64,000 nt of DNA from assembly GCA_017381865.1 (NCBI GenBank), contig JAFOBJ010000067.1:62001-126000 (forward strand), read 5' to 3'. Below, in pieces: positions 8,516-16,581 of the stretch (positions within the stretch are counted from its first letter, which is position 1; the number at the start of each line of letters is the position of its first letter). The notes under the pieces were generated by a model. That model saw only the letters and a program-made list of their open reading frames with translations. It made no database searches and was not told the origin of the DNA. This stretch comes from Bacteroidales bacterium. Its GTDB lineage: Bacteria > Bacteroidota > Bacteroidia > Bacteroidales > F082. The position numbers and the translations under genes are program-made.

Positions 8516-9441
8516 GAAAGCTTGTATTTGTTATGGTAGCAATGTTTTTGCTGTTTAGTTGTAATAAAGATGAGGAAGATTACAATATTAAAGAAGATGT
8601 GATGGTTCCAGTCAGATTGGAAGTCCCGTTGGATAAAACAAGGTCTGATTTCTCTGATTTTTTTCCGTCTGGTAAAATCAATTGGGGAAATTCAAACAAT
8701 GTGGAATATGTCTATTTTGCAGTACCTAATGCGTTCGATTATTATGATATGAGTATAAAGCAAGCTTTTTCGTTAGGTGTTTTGTTTCCAATGAAGGCAG
8801 AGGTTTCAGGAAAAGAAGATAAATTAGTTTTTGAAGGCGAAATCTATGCTTCGACTATAATACAAAAAGATAATTGTATGGTTTATTATTTTGGTTCTAA
8901 CGGAAATAGCACTACTAAAAATGTTACTGATACCTACAATGAGGTTTTGGAAAAGAAACTTGTTGCCAAAAAAGTAACATTTGATAAACAGACTGGTAGT
9001 ATGGATGAACTTGGTGATTATCATATGGCAAAGGCATCTGTGAAGGTTAGAATGAACAAAGATGCTAATGGAAATGTCGCAAGTTACGATTTGACTATTG
9101 GTTCGTTTACAACATTGACGTCTATTGCGATGTTAGATTTAGAAGGCGTTACTAAGTTGGAAGGCAGTGCGGCAAAGTTGAAGTCATATACTTTAGAGTG
9201 GGTTGAAGGTACAGGCTTTTGTGAAAAATATGAGTATGATTCATTAGGTTATATTGATGTAAGTAATAATGTTGGCAAGAAGTCGTTGATAACTCTATTG
9301 CCCACAAAAAAAGATGTTGCATTGGAATGTAGCAAAGGACGTTATGATTTTGTCGGAGGGATAATGCAGAATAAGTTTTATCTTGGTAAGAATGGAAACA
9401 GCATCGAAGAAGCGATGCCGTTGACGTGGAAAAAACCATGA
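8512..9441 (+). CDS. Lipoprotein, possibly fimbrillin-like
   Basis: This 309-residue protein has a lipoprotein signal with lipobox LFSC (Cys17). The mature part is beta-rich without enzyme motifs. Arg44, in KTRSDF, lies about 27 residues after the lipid cysteine. That is close to the place where Porphyromonas FimA-type (type V) pilins are cut by arginine gingipain. Arg-gingipain-like genes exist at 29431-40204, so a pilin role is attractive, but the family match is only by pattern. The gene overlaps the preceding small gene by four bases and ends four bases before the tRNA on the other strand. Confidence 0.45.
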   Translation: MRKLVFVMVAMFLLFSCNKDEEDYNIKEDVMVPVRLEVPLDKTRSDFSDFFPSGKINWGNSNNVEYVYFAVPNAFDYYDMSIKQAFSLGVLFPMKAEVSGKEDKLVFEGEIYASTIIQKDNCMVYYFGSNGNSTTKNVTDTYNEVLEKKLVAKKVTFDKQTGSMDELGDYHMAKASVKVRMNKDANGNVASYDLTIGSFTTLTSIAMLDLEGVTKLEGSAAKLKSYTLEWVEGTGFCEKYEYDSLGYIDVSNNVGKKSLITLLPTKKDVALECSKGRYDFVGGIMQNKFYLGKNGNSIEEAMPLTWKKP

Positions 9442-9445
9442 TTTG

Positions 9446-9518
9446 TGGAGGATACCGGACTCGAACCGGCCGCCTTCAGATTGCGAACCTGACGCTCTAC
9501 CTGATGAGCTAAACCCCC
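9446..9518 (-). tRNA. tRNA-Ala (anticodon CGC)
   Basis: The 73-nt cloverleaf reads on the minus strand with a D arm GCTC/GAGC, an anticodon loop TTCGCAA (anticodon CGC) and a T arm with TTCGAGT. The acceptor stem holds the G3:U70 pair that marks alanine tRNAs. There is a U6:U67 mismatch, and the 3' CCA is not encoded. A promoter box lies 16 bp upstream. Confidence 0.85.
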
Positions 9519-9533
9519 ATTGTTTGATGTGTG

Positions 9534-9541
9534 CAAATCTA
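9534..9541 (-). promoter_or_regulatory. -7 box for the tRNA-Ala gene
   Basis: The minus strand reads TAGATTTG, a full TAnnTTTG match, 16 bp before the mature tRNA 5' end. Confidence 0.55.
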
Positions 9542-9586
9542 CAAAAAAAATGTTGCATGGAAATGTAATTATTTTACATATTTTTT

Positions 9587-9594
9587 TACATTTG
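9587..9594 (+). promoter_or_regulatory. -7 box for the choline-kinase-like gene
   Basis: TACATTTG matches TAnnTTTG and lies 36 bp before the ATG at 9630. The distance fits the other promoters in this window. Confidence 0.6.
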
Positions 9595-9629
9595 CACAAT
9601 TAATAAACTATAAATTAAATAACTAAACA

Positions 9630-10499
9630 ATGGAAATAGAAGCTTATATCGTTAAAAGAGTGAATCTCTTAATGAACGCTACAGATGCTAAAATATTGAA
9701 ACGCCTCGAAGGTGGTATGAGTAATTATACATACGTCGTAGAATGCCAGGGTATCAAATATACATATCGCGTTCCTGGTAAATTCGCAGAACGTTTTGTT
9801 GATAGAAACGAAGAATGGGATAACATTCAAAAAGTTGATAAACTCGGCGTTAACAACAAAACAGAATACGTTGAACTGAGAACTGGTGAAAAACTCGCTC
9901 TCTATGTTGAAGGAACAATTATGTCAAATACCGACATTGTTTCTTATAACGAAATGTCAGCAAAGGCTTTGAAAGAATTACATAATAGCGACTTGCAGTT
10001 TAATGAATATAACGCATTCGATCGTCTCGATGCTTATGAAAAATATTGCATCGACTTAGGTTTCACTCATCCTCAAGAATATGTAGAATTACGCAATCGC
10101 TTAGATGCAATGCGTGACACATATAAAGATATAAAACACGTTCCTTGTCATTGCGACTACCAACCAACAAACTTGGTTATCGACGGAGAAAAACTTTATA
10201 TCCTCGACTGGGAATTCGCAGGTATGAACGACCCTTATTATGATATCGCTTGCTATGGCAACGCTGGTTTCGATAAGGCTCTTAGCTTATTAGAAGCATA
10301 CCTCGGACATAAACCAACAAGCGAAGAATTGAAACGCCTCCATTTCCACAGAGCTTTCCAATGCTTGCAATGGTACAACGTGGCTATGTTCAAAGAAATG
10401 ATTGGTTTAAGCAAAGACCTCAATATGGACTTCACAGCAGTAGCTCAGATGTTCTATGGTTTTGCAAAAGACTTAATCGACGCTTATGATACTTTATAA
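9630..10499 (+). CDS. Choline/ethanolamine kinase-like phosphotransferase (LicA-like)
   Basis: This 289-residue cytoplasmic protein carries the aminoglycoside/choline kinase fold. An N-terminal EGGMSNYTY loop binds the nucleotide. HCDYQPTNLV, near residue 171, is the catalytic Brenner-type motif. LDWEFAG, near 190, supplies the metal-binding aspartate. The length and motifs fit LicA-type choline kinases, which phosphorylate choline or a similar amino alcohol. The usual LicC nucleotidyltransferase and LicD partners are not next to it, so the substrate is open. It has its own promoter and an intrinsic terminator, so it is a single-gene unit. Confidence 0.75.
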   Translation: MEIEAYIVKRVNLLMNATDAKILKRLEGGMSNYTYVVECQGIKYTYRVPGKFAERFVDRNEEWDNIQKVDKLGVNNKTEYVELRTGEKLALYVEGTIMSNTDIVSYNEMSAKALKELHNSDLQFNEYNAFDRLDAYEKYCIDLGFTHPQEYVELRNRLDAMRDTYKDIKHVPCHCDYQPTNLVIDGEKLYILDWEFAGMNDPYYDIACYGNAGFDKALSLLEAYLGHKPTSEELKRLHFHRAFQCLQWYNVAMFKEMIGLSKDLNMDFTAVAQMFYGFAKDLIDAYDTL

Positions 10500-10500
10500 G

Positions 10501-10532
10501 AATTCAGGAACTTTGGAATCCAGGAATTCAAG
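10501..10532. repeat. Degenerate octamer array (4 units)
   Basis: Four 8-bp units of the type AAYYYAGG (for example AATTCAGG and AATCCAGG) run in strict 8-bp phase, starting right after the stop codon of the kinase-like gene. It belongs to the class of 7/8-bp arrays seen throughout the window. Confidence 0.6.
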
Positions 10533-10542
10533 GTCTTATAAC

Positions 10543-10575
10543 AAAAAATCCCGATTTAATGTCGGGATTTTTTTT
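10543..10575 (+). terminator. Intrinsic terminator of the kinase-like gene
   Basis: AAATCCCGA and TCGGGATTT form a stem around a seven-base loop, followed by a run of T. The A run on the left would also allow use by the opposing suf operon. Confidence 0.8.
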
Positions 10576-10632
10576 GTTTATTGTTTCGTGTAAATTTCGT
10601 GTTTATTCGTGGATGACAAAAAAGGACTGAAA

Positions 10633-11013
10633 TCAATACATCAAGTCTCCCAAACCGAATCCGTCGTCGAATCCTAATTCAGCACGAGCTTCTTCTGTCA
10701 TCATCGATGGATTCCATGCTGGCTCAAATGTCAACTCGACCTTGCATTTCTTCACTCCCATCATGGTGCCGACTTTCTCCTTGACGTGCATCGGAAGCTG
10801 GTCTGCGACAGGACAATTAGGTGCGGTTACTGTCATCAAAATGTTTACATTGGCATCATCGTCAATATTGATTTCGTAAATCAATCCTAATTTATATATG
10901 TCAACAGGAATTTCAGGGTCGTAAATGGTTCCTAAAACTGCTATGATTCTTTCCTTTAATAATTCTTTTTCTTCAGCTGTCATTGGTTCTTTCTTTTTAA
11001 AAATATCCCACAT
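10633..11013 (-). CDS. sufT: SufT-like MIP18-family protein (DUF59)
   Basis: This 126-residue protein is a MIP18/DUF59 domain: YDPEIPVDIYKLGLIYEI near the N-terminus and TAPNCPVADQLP in the middle, with the conserved cysteine of the family in the latter. Such proteins assist maturation or delivery of iron-sulfur clusters. It is the last gene on the suf strand, 131 bp after sufE, with two repeat arrays in the gap. It is probably part of the suf operon, but the gap could hold a processing site. Confidence 0.85.
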   Translation of the reverse strand: MWDIFKKKEPMTAEEKELLKERIIAVLGTIYDPEIPVDIYKLGLIYEINIDDDANVNILMTVTAPNCPVADQLPMHVKEKVGTMMGVKKCKVELTFEPAWNPSMMTEEARAELGFDDGFGLGDLMY

Positions 11014-11020
11014 TTTTTTT

Positions 11021-11151
11021 AGTTTATAGTTGAGAGTTAATAGTTGAGAGTAGTTATAAGTGGAAGGTTTATAAACATTAACAAGTACACTACAAATCTT
11101 CCCACTTTAAACTTACAACTACTATTAACTATTAACTATACACTTTACACT
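11021..11151. repeat. Paired heptamer arrays forming an imperfect inverted repeat
   Basis: Two arrays of 7-bp units face each other between sufT and sufE. The left one (11021-11062) has units such as AGTTGAG and AGTTAAT, and the right one (11110-11151) has units such as ATTAACT. The right units are reverse complements of the left ones, so the mRNA could fold into a long imperfect hairpin. The right array runs into the last codons of sufE. Confidence 0.6.
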
Positions 11152-11564
11152 TTATTATTAAACACTTCTGCGTATAACATCATCTGTTTTACCATACTCA
11201 ATAATCCGTTGGAACGGGTAGGAGAGAGATGTTCTTTTAAACCAATCTCATCCAAGAAACTCATGTCTGCTTCAACGATGTCTTTTGGTGTTTGTCCTGA
11301 TAAGACTTTGATTAACAAATTGATGATGCCCTTGGTAATCACAGCGTCGCTGTCGGCACTGAAATATACCTTGCCGTCTTCCATCTTGGCGTGTAACCAA
11401 ACTCTCGACTGGCATCCGTTGATGAGATAGTTGTCGTTACGATATTGTGCGTCAATGATTGGACAATCTTTGCCCATTTCTATCAACATGGAATATCTGT
11501 CCATCCAATCGTCGAACATTGAAAATTCTTCTACTATAGAATCTTGTATCTCTTTAATAGTCAT
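11145..11564 (-). CDS. sufE: SufE, sulfur acceptor for SufS
   Basis: This 139-residue protein is full length for SufE. The persulfide-carrying cysteine is C51, in NGCQSRVW, the family hallmark. SufE takes sulfur from the SufS active-site cysteine and passes it to the SufBCD scaffold. It lies 16 bp after sufS on the same strand, in the order seen in other Bacteroidales suf operons. Confidence 0.93.
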   Translation of the reverse strand: MTIKEIQDSIVEEFSMFDDWMDRYSMLIEMGKDCPIIDAQYRNDNYLINGCQSRVWLHAKMEDGKVYFSADSDAVITKGIINLLIKVLSGQTPKDIVEADMSFLDEIGLKEHLSPTRSNGLLSMVKQMMLYAEVFNNKV

Positions 11565-11580
11565 CTTGTTCCAATTTTAT

Positions 11581-12807
11581 TTATCTTAACATATTAGCTG
11601 CTTTTTCTACAGCTTTAATGAAAATGTCTATTTCTTCTGTTGTGTTGTATATGGCAAATGAAGCTCTTACGGTTCCAGGAATATCGAAGAATGTCATCAC
11701 AGGTTCTGCGCAGTGATGTCCTGTTCTCAAAGCTACGCCCATCTTGTCAACCAAAGTTCCTAAATCGTAAGGGTGAATGTCGCCGATTAAGAATGAGACG
11801 AGTCCGCTTCTCTTTGGTGCTTGTCCGATGAATCTGATGCCTTCAATCTTTGAAAGTTGCTCAGTTGCGTAGTTTAAAAGATGTTCTTCGTATTCTTCAA
11901 CAGCTTTCCTGTCAAGACTTTGTATGAATTTTACAGCTGCTTCCAATCCAAGCGCTGCCCCGACATTAGGCGTTCCTGCTTCAAATTTAAAAGGCACTTT
12001 GTTGAATGTCGTCTTCTCAAAACTGACCTTGTCGACCATCTCGCCGCCGTACTGATAAGGTGGCATCTTTTCCAACCATTCCATCTTGCCATAAAGTCCG
12101 CCGATGCCCATAGGCGCATACATCTTATGTCCTGAAAATACAAAGAACTCACAGTCAAGGTCTTGAACATCAATGATATGATGTGCCATAGATTGAGCTC
12201 CGTCAATAATTACTGGAATGTCGTATTTATGTGCCATCGCAATCATCTCCTTGATAGGATTGATGGTTGCTAATGTGTTGGAAACGTGAGCGATACTGAC
12301 AATCTTAGGCGATTGTTTCAATAATTCTTCGTATGCGTTTAAGTCTAAAACGCCGTTTTTATCCATTGGAATTACCAAAAGCTCGCCATGTTTTTCTTGT
12401 ATCATCTGTTGCCATGGAACCATGTTTGAATGGTGTTCCATCGCTGATACTAAGATTTTATCTCCTTCATTGACAAGGAGTTTTCCATGACTCGTAGCAA
12501 GAAGATTCAGTGATTCTGTTGTTCCTCTTGTGAAAATGATTTCGTTAGAGTCTTTTGCGTTTAAGAAAGACGCAACTGTCTTACGGGCGTTTTCGTATGC
12601 CTCTGTCGCTTCCTGACTTAGGTAATGAATGCCGCGGTGTATGTTGCAGTTTTCATTGAGATAATAGTCTCGTTCTCTTTCTATTACGCAAAGAGGCTTC
12701 TGTGTCGTGGCGGCGTTGTCGAAATATACCAATGGCTTTCCGTAGACTGTTCTGTCTAAAATTGGAAATTGTCGGCGTATCTCGTTTATGTCAAAATTAC
12801 TTGTCAT
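11581..12807 (-). CDS. sufS: SufS, cysteine desulfurase
   Basis: This 408-residue PLP enzyme has the PLP lysine at K228 (SGHKMYAP), the histidine pair after it and the catalytic cysteine C366 in RTGHHCAEP, as in class II (SufS/CsdA) desulfurases. It frees sulfur from cysteine for cluster assembly. Its start overlaps the stop of sufD by four bases (ATGA), so translation is coupled. Confidence 0.95.
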   Translation of the reverse strand: MTSNFDINEIRRQFPILDRTVYGKPLVYFDNAATTQKPLCVIERERDYYLNENCNIHRGIHYLSQEATEAYENARKTVASFLNAKDSNEIIFTRGTTESLNLLATSHGKLLVNEGDKILVSAMEHHSNMVPWQQMIQEKHGELLVIPMDKNGVLDLNAYEELLKQSPKIVSIAHVSNTLATINPIKEMIAMAHKYDIPVIIDGAQSMAHHIIDVQDLDCEFFVFSGHKMYAPMGIGGLYGKMEWLEKMPPYQYGGEMVDKVSFEKTTFNKVPFKFEAGTPNVGAALGLEAAVKFIQSLDRKAVEEYEEHLLNYATEQLSKIEGIRFIGQAPKRSGLVSFLIGDIHPYDLGTLVDKMGVALRTGHHCAEPVMTFFDIPGTVRASFAIYNTTEEIDIFIKAVEKAANMLR

Positions 12808-14192
12808 ATCTTGCTTAAATCAATTTTGAAATCGTATTCTTTTGGCGTATTGCATTGGAATACACAATTTTCGCATGATGATAATTCTCCTTTCAAGCGA
12901 CGTTTAATCATGTCGTCGATGCGCTCGCGAAGTGCTTCAATACCAATGTTGTTGCTTATTTCAGCAGCGAAAGCGTACATCAAAAGCATACGCGCATTTT
13001 CCTTGCTTATGCCTCTTTGTTGCATATAAAACATCGCTTCTTGGTCGAGTTGTCCAATTGATGAGCCATGTGAACATTTTACGTCATCGGCATATATTTC
13101 AAGGAAAGGCAATGTGTTAATTTTAGCTTTATCTGTTAAAATTATATTGCTATTATTTTGATATGCGTTGGTTTTCTGCGCATTAGGCGCAACGTAAACG
13201 TGTCCGTTGAAAACAGCAGTAGCTTCGTTGTCGAGGATTCCCTTGAATTTCTCGTTACTATTACAATTTGCTACATTGTGATTTACTTTTACTTGATTGT
13301 CAACGTGTTGTGTTTTGTCAACTAGATAAAGTCCGTATAAATTACATTCTGAACCTTCTCCGTCAATGTCGACATGAATGTTGTTACGAATCTTGCCGCC
13401 ATTAAAACTGATGGTATGAGTCTGTAATCTGCTGTTTGCTAATTGTTTAGCTGTATTTGTGTTCAATAATGACGAATTGTCATTTAAGTTTTGGAGTTTG
13501 TAGTTGTCAAGTTGAGCGTTTTCTCCAATGAAAATTTCTGTGTATGAATTTACAAAACTTGATTGTTCTTTTATAGAATCGTCACAATCAATGATTTGCA
13601 GTTGTGCGTTTGTCTCGACAATGATAAGGTTTCTTGTCTGAATGAATGGATTATTCTCCTCATCAATGATTTTTATTATCTGGATTGGTTTCTCTCCGAC
13701 AGCGTTTTTAGGTGCATAGATGAAGAATCCGTCTTGCCAAAGTGCTGTGTTTATGTCGTAAAAACCATTGTTGTCGTTGATGTTGCAAGCTCCGAAATAT
13801 TTCTCAAACAATTCTGGATATTTTTCCATTGCTTTGCGTGTACTGCCAATGACGATGCCGTTATCTAAAACTTTAAGACTGTCATTTTCAGCGAATTTGC
13901 CGTTTGTCATAGAAATGACTTCAGTGTCGAGTTCGCGTATTACGCAACAGAAATCATGTTTTTTATTCTCGATTTTATCTATGTTAAAATTTTCATTAAC
14001 ACATTCAATTATACGAGAATTACGCCATTTCTCCATCTTTTTTGTTGGGAAACCATTGTCGATGAATCTTTTGAGAGCTTCTCGACGTAATTGTTTCACT
14101 CTTGGAGTGTCGTTGGCAGAAATCATTTCCATCGAGCTGTTTGCATATTCGATGAATTGATTCTGTAATGTTTTATTGTCTTGATTTTCCAT
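12804..14192 (-). CDS. sufD: SufD, Fe-S scaffold subunit
   Basis: This 462-residue protein has the SufB/SufD beta-helix core with the C-terminal signature KCSHGSSIGQLD and YMQQRGIS. It is slightly longer than typical SufD and its N-terminal helical part is divergent, which is usual. SufD joins SufB and SufC to form the SufBC2D scaffold. It lies 18 bp after sufC. Confidence 0.92.
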   Translation of the reverse strand: MENQDNKTLQNQFIEYANSSMEMISANDTPRVKQLRREALKRFIDNGFPTKKMEKWRNSRIIECVNENFNIDKIENKKHDFCCVIRELDTEVISMTNGKFAENDSLKVLDNGIVIGSTRKAMEKYPELFEKYFGACNINDNNGFYDINTALWQDGFFIYAPKNAVGEKPIQIIKIIDEENNPFIQTRNLIIVETNAQLQIIDCDDSIKEQSSFVNSYTEIFIGENAQLDNYKLQNLNDNSSLLNTNTAKQLANSRLQTHTISFNGGKIRNNIHVDIDGEGSECNLYGLYLVDKTQHVDNQVKVNHNVANCNSNEKFKGILDNEATAVFNGHVYVAPNAQKTNAYQNNSNIILTDKAKINTLPFLEIYADDVKCSHGSSIGQLDQEAMFYMQQRGISKENARMLLMYAFAAEISNNIGIEALRERIDDMIKRRLKGELSSCENCVFQCNTPKEYDFKIDLSKI

Positions 14193-14210
14193 AAGTTACA
14201 AATTTTAAAA

Positions 14211-14963
14211 TTAAAGAATGGTGTCTTTAATCCATTCGTAACCTTTTTCTTCAAGTTCTAATGCGAGTGATTTGTCGCCTGACTTGACGATGCGTCCGTC
14301 GTACATTACATGGACGAAATCTGGAACGATATAGTCGAGAAGTCGTTGATAGTGAGTGATTACGATGAAGGCGTTGTCATCTCTGTGAAGTTGATTTACG
14401 CCATTAGCAACGATTCTCAAAGCGTCGATGTCGAGGCCGGAGTCTGTCTCGTCAAGGATTGCGAGTTGTGGTTCAAGCATCGCCATTTGGAAAATCTCGT
14501 TTTTCTTTTTCTCACCGCCTGAAAATCCTACGTTTACATAACGATTTTGCAATTTAGCAGTTATTTCCACCATCGCTTGTTTTTCTTTCATCATCTTGAC
14601 GAATTCTGGCATTGGCATATTTGGAAGTCCTTGATATTCACGCTTTGCGTTGACAGCGGTACGCATGAAGTTTTGGATGCTTACGCCTGGGATTTCAACA
14701 GGATATTGGAAGCTGAGGAAAATGCCTTCGTTGGCGCGGTCGGCTGGACTCATCTCCATGATATTTTTGCCTTTAAACCAAATCTCGCCTTCAGTTATCT
14801 CGTAGCCTTCTCTTCCTGTAATGGCTGCTGCTAATGTACTTTTTCCAGTTCCGTTAGGTCCCATAATGGCGTGAATCTCGCCTTCATTGACGCTTAAATT
14901 GAAACCTTTTAATATTTCTTTGCCTCCAACTGAGACATGTAAATTTTTTATTTCGAATAACAT
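14211..14963 (-). CDS. sufC: SufC, ATPase of the SufBCD complex
   Basis: This 250-residue ABC-type ATPase has a Walker A GPNGTGKST (residues 35-43), the signature FSGGEKKKNEI (about 149-159) and Walker B LAILDETDSG. The modified KKKNE stretch after the signature is typical for SufC. It powers cluster assembly on SufB/SufD. It lies 30 bp after sufB. Confidence 0.95.
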   Translation of the reverse strand: MLFEIKNLHVSVGGKEILKGFNLSVNEGEIHAIMGPNGTGKSTLAAAITGREGYEITEGEIWFKGKNIMEMSPADRANEGIFLSFQYPVEIPGVSIQNFMRTAVNAKREYQGLPNMPMPEFVKMMKEKQAMVEITAKLQNRYVNVGFSGGEKKKNEIFQMAMLEPQLAILDETDSGLDIDALRIVANGVNQLHRDDNAFIVITHYQRLLDYIVPDFVHVMYDGRIVKSGDKSLALELEEKGYEWIKDTIL

Positions 14964-14993
14964 AGTTATAAATTTTCTTTAAGTTAAAAATAA

Positions 14994-16445
14994 TTAACCG
15001 ACACTGCCTTCCAATGTGATTGACAATAATTTTTGTGCTTCAACGGCGAATTCCATCGGAAGTTTGTTTAAGACGTCTTTTGCGTAACCATTGACAATCA
15101 AGCCGATTGCTTTCTCTGTGTCTATGCCTCTTTGGTTGCAATAGAATAATTGGTCTTCAGAAATCTTTGATGTTGTAGCTTCGTGTTCAAGAATTGCTGT
15201 GTCGTTGTTGCATTGTATGTAAGGCCATGTGTGTGCGCCGCATTTGTCGCCTAACAACAGTGAGTCGCATTGTGAGAAATTGCGGCAGTTACTTGCGTTT
15301 GGAGCGATGCGGACCAAACAACGATAGCTGTTTTGGCTGTGGCCTGCTGAAATGCCTTTCGATATGATAGTACTTTTACTATTCTTTCCTAAGTGAATCA
15401 TTTTGGTTCCGGTGTCGGCTTGTTGATAATTATTCGTTACAGCAACCGAATAAAATTCTGCCGATGAATAGTCGCCTTTTAGGATGCAACTTGGGTATTT
15501 CCAAGTGATTGCGGAGCCGGTTTCTACTTGTGTCCAAGAGATTTTTGAACGGTCGCCACGGCAAATGCCGCGTTTTGTTACGAAGTTGTAAATGCCGCCT
15601 TTGCCGTCTTTGTCGCCTGGATACCAGTTTTGTACAGTCGAATATTTAACTTCGGCGTCAGTCTCTGCAATGATTTCAACGATGGCAGCATGAAGCTGAT
15701 TTTCATCGCGTTGCGGAGCTGTGCAGCCTTCCATATAACTGACATATGCGCCTTCGTCTGCAACAATTAAAGTACGTTCAAATTGTCCAGTGTTAGCTGC
15801 ATTGATACGGAAATATGTCGATAATTCTAATGGACAGCGCACTCCTTTAGGAATGTAACAGAATGAGCCATCGCTGAATACAGCTGAGTTTAATGCTGCG
15901 AAGAAATTGTCGGTATGTGGAACAACGGTTCCTAAATATTTTTTAACTAAGTCAGGATGTTGCTTGACAGCTTCGCTGAACGACATAAAAATGATTCCAT
16001 GTTTTGATAATGTGTCTTGGAAAGTGGTCTTCACAGAAGTACTGTCCATAACTGCGTCAACAGCAACGCCCGTCAGTCTTTTTTGCTCGTCCAAAGAAAT
16101 GCCTAATCTGTTAAAAGTGTCTAACAATTCAGGGTCGACTTCGTCCAGACTTTGGAGTTCTTTTTTCTTTTTTGGAGCTGCGTAATAAATAATGTCTTGA
16201 TAGTCAATAGGAGGGATGTTGAGATGTGCCCAAGTAGGCTGTTCCATCGTCAACCAATGTCTATATGCTTTTAAACGAAATTCAAGCAACCACTCAGGCT
16301 CTTCTTTTTTTGCAGAAATGAGTCTGATAATATCTTCGTTGAGGCCTTTCGGAGCGAAATCGGTCTCAATATCAGTCACAAAGCCAAACTCATATTCTTT
16401 GTTGGTTACTTTTTCAATTATATTTTCATTAGGATTTGAATCCAT
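14994..16445 (-). CDS. sufB: SufB, Fe-S scaffold subunit
   Basis: This 483-residue protein is full length for SufB. Conserved stretches include [25 protein letters not shown] and, near the end, [20 protein letters not shown]. The cluster-binding cysteine region ([13 protein letters not shown]) is intact. It is the first gene of the suf operon, behind a -7 box at 16496-16503. I see no IscR or SufR gene or operator nearby. Confidence 0.95.
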   Translation of the reverse strand: MDSNPNENIIEKVTNKEYEFGFVTDIETDFAPKGLNEDIIRLISAKKEEPEWLLEFRLKAYRHWLTMEQPTWAHLNIPPIDYQDIIYYAAPKKKKELQSLDEVDPELLDTFNRLGISLDEQKRLTGVAVDAVMDSTSVKTTFQDTLSKHGIIFMSFSEAVKQHPDLVKKYLGTVVPHTDNFFAALNSAVFSDGSFCYIPKGVRCPLELSTYFRINAANTGQFERTLIVADEGAYVSYMEGCTAPQRDENQLHAAIVEIIAETDAEVKYSTVQNWYPGDKDGKGGIYNFVTKRGICRGDRSKISWTQVETGSAITWKYPSCILKGDYSSAEFYSVAVTNNYQQADTGTKMIHLGKNSKSTIISKGISAGHSQNSYRCLVRIAPNASNCRNFSQCDSLLLGDKCGAHTWPYIQCNNDTAILEHEATTSKISEDQLFYCNQRGIDTEKAIGLIVNGYAKDVLNKLPMEFAVEAQKLLSITLEGSVG

Positions 16446-16495
16446 ATTGTTGTTTTTAGTGTTTAATAGTAATGTGTTTTATTTATAAATTTTTA

Positions 16496-16503
16496 CAAAA
16501 ATA
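16496..16503 (-). promoter_or_regulatory. -7 box of the suf operon
   Basis: The minus strand reads TATTTTTG, matching TAnnTTTG, about 50 bp before the sufB start. It is back to back with the promoter of the GT39 gene. Confidence 0.55.
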
Positions 16504-16539
16504 CAAAAAATTATGATACGAAAAAGTCCATTTTTAGCA

Positions 16540-16547
16540 TATATTTG
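16540..16547 (+). promoter_or_regulatory. -7 box of the GT39 gene
   Basis: TATATTTG matches TAnnTTTG and lies 34 bp before the ATG at 16582. Confidence 0.6.
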
Positions 16548-16581
16548 CAGTCTTGTACGTTCATTTTAAAACTTGTTTTTA

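Noticed and set aside
9295..9599. Two overlapping minus-strand open frames of 73 and 87 codons
   Set aside because: They run through the tRNA-Ala gene and its promoter, which account for this sequence.
11044..11430. Open frame of 128 codons on the plus strand
   Set aside because: It is made of the heptamer arrays and antisense sufE sequence; no independent support.
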